Positions 24,090 through 29,901 of a DNA stretch of 32,028 bases are shown here, piece after piece. The position numbers and the translations under genes are program-made. Within the stretch, counting starts at the first letter, position 1. Every line of letters starts with the position of its first letter. The DNA comes from Coriobacteriales bacterium (lineage in GTDB: Bacteria; Actinomycetota; Coriobacteriia; Coriobacteriales; JAEZZM01), in the NCBI GenBank assembly GCA_029983705.1, contig JASBYZ010000006.1, positions 1 through 32,028 on the forward strand, given 5' to 3'. The notes below the pieces were generated by a model that saw only the letters and a list, made by a program, of their open reading frames with translations, was not told where the DNA came from and ran no database searches.

Positions 24090-24665
24090 TTATAGTTCTC
24101 TTTTTGCTGCCTTTGCAAGTGGGAAGTAGAGAGCCTGAACAACAATTGCGTTAGCAAGAGCGGTACCTAATACGATAGGAGCCATTACTAAAATTGATGC
24201 AGGCTCTGCACCCATAACAAATATTGTAGCAACTGTAGCAAAGATTGAACCAGAAATTAGGGTAGTAATAAAGGTTCCAACAAATGGGATGTATACACGG
24301 TTTTTCTTAGTAAGTACTTTTGCTGCCATAAAGCCCATAAATGCTGAAGCTGGGATATCGCAGAGATACTCAAGACCTGGAATCGAGGTGGTAAGCTGGA
24401 TTACTGTTGCACCCAAGATACCAATAATTATTGCCTGAGGAATGCTTGGTCTAATAAGGAGGATTGCAATACAAAATGCTGCAATACAAAACTCCGGTTG
24501 AATACCAGTAATTGCAAGTGCCTTACCTACGGTAGCGTTTAAGATTACGCCTGCTGCAAGTAAAATTGCAATCAGTACGAGTGCAGAAACGTCGAGTTTA
24601 CCTCGCACGTTTTCGGTAGAAATTGTTCTTACTGCGCCTTGTGGGGTGTTTTCTTGGTTTTGCAT
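24090..24665 (-). CDS. ECF transporter substrate-binding (S) component, probably for tryptophan
   Basis: A hydrophobic protein of 191 residues with about six membrane segments after a polar N-terminal tail of some 25 residues, as in ECF S components: ALVLIAILLAAGVILNATVG, FCIAAFCIAILLI, QAIIIGILGATVIQL, a small-residue segment at about 110-130, VGTFITTLISGSIFATVA and ILVMAPIVLGTALANA. Sequence alone does not name the ligand. The trp-type attenuator directly upstream makes tryptophan by far the most likely substrate. AAAGG about 9 nt before the ATG is the ribosome-binding site. It is first in the operon with ecfA and ecfT. Confidence 0.82.
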   Translation of the reverse strand: MQNQENTPQGAVRTISTENVRGKLDVSALVLIAILLAAGVILNATVGKALAITGIQPEFCIAAFCIAILLIRPSIPQAIIIGILGATVIQLTTSIPGLEYLCDIPASAFMGFMAAKVLTKKNRVYIPFVGTFITTLISGSIFATVATIFVMGAEPASILVMAPIVLGTALANAIVVQALYFPLAKAAKREL

Positions 24666-24754
24666 CTTAAAATACCTTTCTTTTTGTCTTTCTCTTTTTT
24701 ATCGTCATAATTTTTATGAATTATTAACACCAATTAGTAAAGGACTGAAAGGGA

Positions 24755-24790
24755 GCAATAAAAAAGCTCCCGGTCAACCCAGGAGCTTTT
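24755..24790 (-). terminator. Attenuator terminator (3:4 hairpin) of the tryptophan ECF operon
   Basis: On the minus strand AAAAGCTCC (24790-24782) pairs with GGAGCTTTT (24770-24762), with an extra inner GG/CC pairing, and is followed by a U-run down to about 24755. It lies between the leader ORF and the S-component gene, 90 bp before the coding start, so it can only serve to stop leader transcripts. Confidence 0.92.
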
Positions 24791-24855
24791 GCGTTATTTT
24801 AGGTATGGCAAAATAGCAACTTAGAGTTGACGCTTAGAAGATAGATTTTGCCACC
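24762..24855 (-). promoter_or_regulatory. Tryptophan transcription attenuator with mutually exclusive hairpins
   Basis: Segment 1, GGTGGCAAAAT (24855-24845), lies in the leader ORF over two of the Trp codons. It pairs with segment 2, ATTTTGCCATACC (24814-24802), by 8 contiguous pairs plus three more past a bulge. Segment 2 can instead pair its TTTTGC, plus GC beyond a 2-nt bulge, with GCAAAAGC at the start of segment 3 (24792-24782). Segment 3 otherwise forms the terminator with segment 4 (24770-24762). Ribosome stalling at the Trp codons would block 1:2, allow 2:3 and prevent termination. This is the classical 1:2/2:3/3:4 layout. The pairings were worked out by eye. Confidence 0.85.
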
Positions 24856-24898
24856 ACCATGCTCTGAATGATAATTCAAAAGCTAAAACAGTATTCAT
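24821..24898 (-). CDS. Tryptophan-rich leader peptide (attenuator)
   Basis: A 25-codon ORF with a consensus Shine-Dalgarno, GAAGGAGG (24915-24908), 9 nt before its ATG. Residues 14-16 are three consecutive Trp (RAWWWQN, codons at 24859-24851), and the ORF ends with TAA at 24823-24821, between attenuator segments 1 and 2. Its size, the run of codons for one rare amino acid, the strong ribosome-binding site and the terminator that follows are the defining marks of a trp leader peptide, whose translation, not product, is the regulatory event. It controls the S component, ATPase and T component downstream. Confidence 0.93.
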   Translation of the reverse strand: MNTVLAFELSFRAWWWQNLSSKRQL

Positions 24899-24954
24899 TG
24901 TGGCAAACCTCCTTCAAGCATCAAAAAAATGTAAATAAAATTTGTTAATTCATA

Positions 24955-24982
24955 ATCCTACTAAATTAATTAAAGCTGTCAA
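24955..24982 (-). promoter_or_regulatory. Promoter of the tryptophan ECF operon
   Basis: On the minus strand a perfect -35, TTGACA (24982-24977), is followed after 16 nt by TAGGAT (24960-24955). Transcription would begin near 24948, giving a leader of about 50 nt before the leader-peptide ATG. Confidence 0.75.
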
Positions 24983-25098
24983 GAATAAGTTCAAAAATTT
25001 TTAATTTGACTTAGGTAAACGGTAAATTTGCCTTGATATACAAATTATTCTTAGTAATAATAAAAGCAGTTTGTACTTGAGATAAGGGGTTATACGGT

Positions 25099-25650
25099 AT
25101 GAATTTAAGTAGAGAGCACTATGATGAATCAGCTAAATTCCACGGACATTATGGTCCAGGCCTAGCTATTGGTTTTAGAGCAGCAGATCAGGCCTTAAGT
25201 GATTTAGATGTTTCTTTAGATCAAACTGGAGCACTTGTGTGCGTGACAGAAACTCAAACCTGCCCCTCAGATGCTATCCAAGTTTGCCTTGGCCTTACCT
25301 TTGGAAAAGGTGGCATCAACTATCTACCTACCGGAAAGATTGCCTTTAGCTTTTTTCATAAAGATACTCATAAGTCAGTTCGCTACCTCTTTAAGGCACA
25401 CAAGCCCAAAGGAATGAAGCGAGATGAGTGGGAAGAAGCAGTTCTTACAAAACCCTTTGAAGAACTTTTTGAGGTGAGCACTCCTCATATAGACATGCCC
25501 CAAGAGCTTCGCTTGTGGGATGATCTTCAATGTGATGAGTGTCATGAATGGATTTCAGAGCTCAGAAAGTATGAAGTAGGCTTAAAGACTTTGTGCTATG
25601 AGTGTGCGCTCAAAGCATCCAAGATTGACCCCGATTTTCAAAATAAGTAA
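25099..25650 (+). CDS. FmdE-family protein with C-terminal zinc ribbon
   Basis: A 183-residue member of the FmdE family, named from molybdenum formylmethanofuran dehydrogenase operons but widespread in organisms without that enzyme. The N-terminal FHGHYGPGLAIGFRA segment and the ETQTCPSDAIQVCLGLTFGKGGI core (about 53-77) are the conserved, probably metal-binding, heart of the family. Two Cys pairs near the C terminus (CDECHEW and LCYEC) form a zinc ribbon. Its biochemical role is not established; links to molybdenum enzymes or cofactor handling are inferred from the family and, here, from a ModE-like gene close by and a molybdoenzyme operon in the same window. AAGGGG lies 9 nt before the ATG. 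Confidence 0.85.
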   Translation: MNLSREHYDESAKFHGHYGPGLAIGFRAADQALSDLDVSLDQTGALVCVTETQTCPSDAIQVCLGLTFGKGGINYLPTGKIAFSFFHKDTHKSVRYLFKAHKPKGMKRDEWEEAVLTKPFEELFEVSTPHIDMPQELRLWDDLQCDECHEWISELRKYEVGLKTLCYECALKASKIDPDFQNK

Positions 25651-25698
25651 CATACTTAACAAATAATTCACTTCTAAAGGCCTGCTTTTTTAGGCAAA

Positions 25699-26328
25699 AT
25701 GGCTATAGTGATATATGTATGTAAATTGAGTACAAATGAGGTAGCCTTGGCTCATCAAAGCATTAAGCTCAAAAGATGTTTAGCAAAGTATGAGTTGTAC
25801 CAAGAGTACATCTCTTATGTAGAAGATATACTTAACCACCCAGAAGTCCAAAGAATGGCAGATTTTGCTCATCACGGTACCACCTCTACCTTAGAGCATG
25901 TCATGCACGTTTCTTACTACACTTTCTTTTTATGCAAAAAATACGGCCTTGATGCACGTGCAGGTGCTCGCGCCGGTTTATTACATGACTTCTTTTTATA
26001 TGACTGGCATGAAAAAGAAGATCCAAAAATTGTGCATACCCTCTATCACCCAAAGATAGCTCTTAAAAATGCCGAGAAGTATTTTGAGCTTTCTGACGTT
26101 GAGCGAGAGATGATACTTTTACACATGTATCCTGTGGTAGAAGGTTTTAAGCAGCCTAAGTATAAAGAGACTCAAGTGATACAGATGGTAGATAAAATCT
26201 GTGCAGTATCAGAGGTATTAAAGGTTGTTCCAAAACTTGTAGAAAGACGTCTCCAAAAGATTGCTCTTGGAGAGGCAGTATCACTTGGACTGGTGCCGGT
26301 TGAGGTACATCAAAGTAGATTCTTTTAA
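25699..26328 (+). CDS. HD-domain phosphohydrolase
   Basis: A 209-residue protein with a single HD domain. His residues in FAHHGTTSTLEHVMHVSYY (about 52-75), the His-Asp pair in GLLHDFFLYDW (about 95-105), and later HPKIALKNAEKYF and LLHMYP provide the metal ligands typical of HD hydrolases acting on phosphate esters or nucleotides. The fold variant with early HG-x-TS-x-x-H is common in small proteins of unknown substrate in Firmicutes and Actinomycetota. The ATG at 25699 lacks a ribosome-binding site. A TTG at 25747, 5 nt after GAGG, would remove 16 poorly conserved-looking residues and may be the true start. It sits 48 bp after the FmdE gene on the same strand. Confidence 0.8.
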   Translation: MAIVIYVCKLSTNEVALAHQSIKLKRCLAKYELYQEYISYVEDILNHPEVQRMADFAHHGTTSTLEHVMHVSYYTFFLCKKYGLDARAGARAGLLHDFFLYDWHEKEDPKIVHTLYHPKIALKNAEKYFELSDVEREMILLHMYPVVEGFKQPKYKETQVIQMVDKICAVSEVLKVVPKLVERRLQKIALGEAVSLGLVPVEVHQSRFF

Positions 26329-26338
26329 GCAAAAGTAA

Positions 26339-26360
26339 AAGGCGCCACATTAGGCGCCTT
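26339..26360. terminator. Bidirectional terminator between HD and ModE-like genes
   Basis: Perfect 8-bp arms, AAGGCGCC and GGCGCCTT, with loop ACATTA, are flanked by A-rich and T-rich sequence and placed between convergent stops. Confidence 0.82.
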
Positions 26361-26361
26361 A

Positions 26362-26739
26362 TTAGTCTTCTGTCTCTTCTTTTTCGTAATCTTCCATGAT
26401 ATCGATAAAGCGTTCAGAGGCAAGCGCTGATGCTTCTTGTTCAATTTGTAGATAGGCGTTTAAGAGTTTTAAGCCATCTGGGGTAAGTGAAGAGCCGTGT
26501 GCACCGTGGCGATCAATTAAATCAAGGCCCACATGTCCTTCAGCTTCCTTTACAAGCCTCCAAGCTTTTGAATATGCCATGTTCATAGCCTTAGCAGCTT
26601 GATTTAGTGAGCCGCGCTTAGCAACTCCTTGTAGAAGAGAGACAGTTCCTCTTCCAAAGGTGCCTGGTAGATCTGATGCCTCTTTTCCAATTGAGAGCTT
26701 AATATTTACATCAAGGTCTCTATAATTTTTCACACTCAT
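26362..26739 (-). CDS. ModE N-terminal-domain regulator
   Basis: A small DNA-binding protein of the ModE/LysR-type winged-helix class, 125 residues from ATG 26739. The HTH is TVSLLQGVAKRGSLNQAAKAMNMAYSKAWRLV, with the MAYSKAW recognition helix characteristic of ModE, then a wing ending in GAHGSSLTPDGLKLL. There is no C-terminal molybdate-binding (TOBE) domain, so it cannot sense molybdate in the way E. coli ModE does. A longer reading from TTG 26802 overlaps the DegV gene and is unlikely; ATG 26739 is preceded by AAAAGG at short spacing. It may regulate molybdenum-related genes such as the FmdE-family gene nearby; this is inference. Confidence 0.82.
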   Translation of the reverse strand: MSVKNYRDLDVNIKLSIGKEASDLPGTFGRGTVSLLQGVAKRGSLNQAAKAMNMAYSKAWRLVKEAEGHVGLDLIDRHGAHGSSLTPDGLKLLNAYLQIEQEASALASERFIDIMEDYEKEETED

Positions 26740-26785
26740 AGCCTTTTTATCCCTAACTCTTAAAAACCTAGTATTTCTATCTATT

Positions 26786-27661
26786 TTATATCTTATTCCC
26801 AAAAAAGAATAAAGCTACTGACCCCGGACCGGTATGAGAACCGATAATGGGGCCTATTGATATAAGCTCAATATTTTCTGCCTTCATATCAGTGCTGTCA
26901 CAAATAAAGTCTTTGAGCTTTTGTGCCTCATCTGCGCAGTCCCCATGGCAGATAATGACCTTATCGCCCGTAAGATCTAAGTCAGCGTATTCTGTAAATT
27001 TATCTGACAGTGCAACAATTGAGCGCTTTCTGCCTCTTACAGTCTCTCGTGCATTAAGCGTTCCATCAGCTTCAACCGTCAAAATAGGCTTGATATTTAA
27101 GGCGTCAACTGCCTTTGACTTGATAAAACCAATGCGACCTCCGCGGCGTAAGGTTTCCATATTTTCAACCGTAAACCAGTGGCAGGTGTGATGTACAAGC
27201 TCTTTGAGCTTATCGCTTGCCTCATCAAAGCTTAGGCCTTCGTTTCTAAACTTAAGCGCCTTATAGCCTAAAATTCCCATACCGCCTGAGGCTGCCTTAG
27301 TATTTATTACGGTGTATCTAATAGAGGGGTGCTCTTGAGAAAGCTCCTTAAAGGTCTCTTCAGTTAAGTCAAAAGTTCCTGAGAGCTTGTCTGAAAAGCC
27401 TATATAAATGATATCTTTACCAAGACTAAAGGCTTTGCTTAGCACCTCAGTGACCTGCATTTTATTTGGCTGAGAGGTCTTTGAAATCTTTCCTGATCTA
27501 AGCAGTTCAAAAAATTCGTGTGAACGGGTATCGTCAAACATTGAGTAAGGATATTCCTCATTATCAATGATGACTGACATAGGAATAACCAGGAAATCTT
27601 CTTGTTCTAACACCCTTAGGTCAAGTGCACTTCCTGCATCCGTAACAATAGTAAAGCTCAT
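26786..27661 (-). CDS. DegV family fatty-acid-binding protein
   Basis: A 291-residue DegV-fold protein. These bind a single long-chain fatty acid, and some (FakB) present it to a fatty-acid kinase. Seen are the N-terminal IVTDAGSALD, the KTSQPNKMQV segment that opens the lipid pocket, GFSDKLSGTF and the ETLRRGGRIGFIKSKAV core, the RGRKRSIVAL segment and the C-terminal GPIIGSHTGPGSVALFF, all family signatures. No FakA kinase gene is present in the window. ModE-like follows 46 bp downstream on the same strand, so they may share a transcript. Confidence 0.94.
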   Translation of the reverse strand: MSFTIVTDAGSALDLRVLEQEDFLVIPMSVIIDNEEYPYSMFDDTRSHEFFELLRSGKISKTSQPNKMQVTEVLSKAFSLGKDIIYIGFSDKLSGTFDLTEETFKELSQEHPSIRYTVINTKAASGGMGILGYKALKFRNEGLSFDEASDKLKELVHHTCHWFTVENMETLRRGGRIGFIKSKAVDALNIKPILTVEADGTLNARETVRGRKRSIVALSDKFTEYADLDLTGDKVIICHGDCADEAQKLKDFICDSTDMKAENIELISIGPIIGSHTGPGSVALFFFGNKI

Positions 27662-27702
27662 GAGTGCTCATTCTCCTCATCACTCAAGCATATTTATAGT
27701 GA

Positions 27703-27721
27703 AATGTGATAATTCCACATT
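27703..27721. promoter_or_regulatory. 19-bp inverted repeat at the degV promoter
   Basis: AATGTG (27703-27708) and CACATT (27716-27721) are separated by 7 nt. The repeat overlaps the likely -35 region for degV, since TATAAA lies on the minus strand just downstream. It could be a repressor site. The divergent gene encodes a PerR-like regulator, but the site is not a PerR box. Confidence 0.4.
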
Positions 27722-27831
27722 ATTCTTACCAGAGATAGACTAATTATTCAAGCAGATAATAAGTAAAATTGAAGAGATTTTGCACTGTACATAAATTAGA
27801 CTTAGATTAAAATATTTTTTCATTAATAGTT

Positions 27832-27840
27832 TGTTATAGT
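27832..27840 (+). promoter_or_regulatory. Extended -10 upstream of the PerR-like gene
   Basis: TGTTATAGT is an extended -10 (TGn-TATAGT) about 41 bp upstream of the start codon. There is no good -35, which an extended -10 can tolerate. Confidence 0.45.
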
Positions 27841-27880
27841 ATAAAGCAACTGTATAGACGCTTGGGGGTTAAGTAAAACC

Positions 27881-28267
27881 ATGAATTTTTCTAAACAAAG
27901 AGAACTGGTAAAAGACATTGTAATGCAGTCTCATGACCATCCCACGGCAGAAATGGTCTACAACAGAGCTCGCAATATAATGCCAGGTATTGGTATGGCT
28001 ACGGTATACAGAAATTTAAATGTTCTTGTTGAGACAGGCGTGCTCAATAGAGTTTCTTTTCCGGGTGATATTGACCGCTTTGATAATGCAAAAGACCCTC
28101 ATGATCATGCATACTGCGTTAACTGCAAAAACATCATAGATATTATGATTCCAGAAAAAACTAAAAAGAAGCTTATGGCTGATGCGGCTCAGGCAAACGG
28201 CATAAGTCCAATCAACTGTAAAATTACCATCGAGATTGTTTGTGATGACTGCGCGCAAAATAATTAA
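27881..28267 (+). CDS. perR: PerR-like Fur-family peroxide regulator
   Basis: A 128-residue metal-dependent repressor. The winged helix is in residues 1-75 (ATVYRNLNVLVETGVL is the recognition region). The regulatory metal site has all five PerR-type ligands: H20, D68 in DRFD, H74, H76 and D87. The Asp at 68, in place of the ligand found in Fur, favours PerR, whose histidines are oxidised by peroxide. The structural zinc site is C79-x2-C82 with C121-x2-C124. It could control the two thiol peroxidases in this window (5979 and 20960), but I see no classical PerR box before either. It is followed after 88 bp by guaB. Confidence 0.82.
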   Translation: MNFSKQRELVKDIVMQSHDHPTAEMVYNRARNIMPGIGMATVYRNLNVLVETGVLNRVSFPGDIDRFDNAKDPHDHAYCVNCKNIIDIMIPEKTKKKLMADAAQANGISPINCKITIEIVCDDCAQNN

Positions 28268-28299
28268 TTGTGTACACTTATCCCAAAGTCCCATGGCTA

Positions 28300-28305
28300 T
28301 ATAAT
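28300..28305 (+). promoter_or_regulatory. Candidate -10 box of guaB
   Basis: A perfect TATAAT lies 50 bp upstream of the guaB start, without a recognisable -35 at the right distance. Confidence 0.45.
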
Positions 28306-28355
28306 TTGTTAGTATAGCTTTCACTATTTAGGCATAAGCAAAGGAGTATCATCGC

Positions 28356-29879
28356 ATGGCTTACTATTATCCTCAAGAGTCTCACACATTTTCAGAGTAC
28401 TTATTAGTTCCAGGATATTCATCGTCTCAAAACATTCCAACTGCAGTTGACCTTAAAACTCCGCTGGTTAGATTTAAAAAAGGCGAAGAGCCACGACTTA
28501 CGCTTAATATTCCTATGGTGTCTGCAATTATGCAGGCGGTTTCTGGCGAGAAGCTCGCGGTTGCTCTTGCAAAAGAGGGCGGTCTTTCATTTATTTATGG
28601 TTCACAAACCATTGAAGACCAAGCTGCGATGGTTGCTCGCGTAAAAGATTACAAGGCTGGTTTTGTAAGCTCTGACGTTAACTTAACTCCAGACCAAACC
28701 CTTGCAGATGTGCTTGAACTTAAGGCAAAAAGCGGACACTCAACTATGCCGGTAACTGATGATGGCACTGAGACTGGAAAGCTCTTAGGTATTATCACTT
28801 CTAGAGACTACCGTGTTTCTCGACTTTCACCTGATACCTTTGTTAAAGATATGATGACTCCTTTTGAGGACTTAATTGTAGCTCCTGAGGATGCCACCTT
28901 ATCTGAGTGCAATGATTTAATTTGGGACCATAAACTCAATCAGATTCCTGTGGTAGATAAAGACCAAAACTTAAAGTATTTGGTATTTAGAAAAGACTAT
29001 GATACTCACAAAAACAATCCACTTGAAGTACTTGATGAGCACAAACGCTACCTTGTTGGTGCTGGTATTAATACTCGTGATTATGCTGAAAGAGTTCCTG
29101 CGCTACTAGAGGCTGGCGTTGACGTGTTGTGCATTGACTCTTCTGAGGGCTTTAGTGAGTGGCAAAAGCATACCCTTGATTGGATTCGTGAGCACTACGG
29201 ACATGATGTATTAGTTGGAGCTGGAAACGTTGTAGACGCTGAGGGCTTTAGATTTTTAGCAGACGCTGGTGCTGACTTTATTAAAGTTGGAATTGGCGGA
29301 GGCTCTATCTGTATTACCAGAGAGCAAAAAGGTATTGGTAGAGGACAGGCAAGTGCTGTTCAAGATGTAGCCCAAGCACGTGATGAGTACTTTAAAGAGA
29401 CTGGCGTATACGTTCCAATCTGCTCTGACGGCGGTATTGTATATGACTACCATATGACTTTAGCTCTTGCTATGGGATCAGACTTTATGATGTTAGGCAG
29501 ATACTTTGCCCGCTTTGATGAGTCTCCTTCAAACCGTGTGTCTATCAACGGTAGCTACATGAAAGAGTACTGGGGCGAAGGTTCTGCTCGTGCAAGAAAC
29601 TGGCAGCGCTATGACCTTGGTGGCACCAAAGACAAGCTCTCCTTTGTTGAAGGTGTTGACTCATACGTTCCTTATGCTGGTTCTTTACACGATGGAGTTC
29701 AAGGCTCTCTTGCTAAGATTAAGTCTACAATGTGCAACTGCGGTGCCCTTACCATTGCAGAGCTTCAAGAAAAAGCAAAACTTACGCTCGTGTCATCAAC
29801 TTCAATTGTAGAAGGTGGAGCACACGACGTTGTTCTTAAAGATAAGACACATTCAACAGACGATAATTTTAGATCATAA
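28356..29879 (+). CDS. guaB: Inosine-5'-monophosphate dehydrogenase
   Basis: Oxidises IMP to XMP, the committed step of guanine nucleotide synthesis; 507 residues, normal length. Two CBS domains (about 95-220) interrupt the barrel: STMPVTDD and LLGIITSRDYR, then QIPVVDKDQNLKYLV. The catalytic loop is GIGGGSICITREQKGIGRGQ with the nucleophile C319; the more common bacterial loop reads GxGPGSICTTR with GVGxPQ. The flap and C terminus (YFARFDESPSN, MKEYWGEGSARARNWQRYD, VDSYVPYAG) match the divergent subgroup also found in kinetoplastid protists and some anaerobes. AAGGAG 10 nt upstream supports ATG 28356. leuS follows after 22 bp. Confidence 0.95.
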   Translation: MAYYYPQESHTFSEYLLVPGYSSSQNIPTAVDLKTPLVRFKKGEEPRLTLNIPMVSAIMQAVSGEKLAVALAKEGGLSFIYGSQTIEDQAAMVARVKDYKAGFVSSDVNLTPDQTLADVLELKAKSGHSTMPVTDDGTETGKLLGIITSRDYRVSRLSPDTFVKDMMTPFEDLIVAPEDATLSECNDLIWDHKLNQIPVVDKDQNLKYLVFRKDYDTHKNNPLEVLDEHKRYLVGAGINTRDYAERVPALLEAGVDVLCIDSSEGFSEWQKHTLDWIREHYGHDVLVGAGNVVDAEGFRFLADAGADFIKVGIGGGSICITREQKGIGRGQASAVQDVAQARDEYFKETGVYVPICSDGGIVYDYHMTLALAMGSDFMMLGRYFARFDESPSNRVSINGSYMKEYWGEGSARARNWQRYDLGGTKDKLSFVEGVDSYVPYAGSLHDGVQGSLAKIKSTMCNCGALTIAELQEKAKLTLVSSTSIVEGGAHDVVLKDKTHSTDDNFRS

Positions 29880-29901
29880 AGAAACAGGGGAAGTAGGTAT
29901 C

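Noticed and set aside
24666..25098. T-box or riboswitch upstream of the ECF operon
   Set aside because: No T-box sequence or known riboswitch core is seen; the Trp-codon leader ORF and alternative hairpins explain the region fully.
26740..26802. TTG start of the ModE-like gene inside degV
   Set aside because: A rare start without a Shine-Dalgarno, and the extra residues do not look like the ModE fold.
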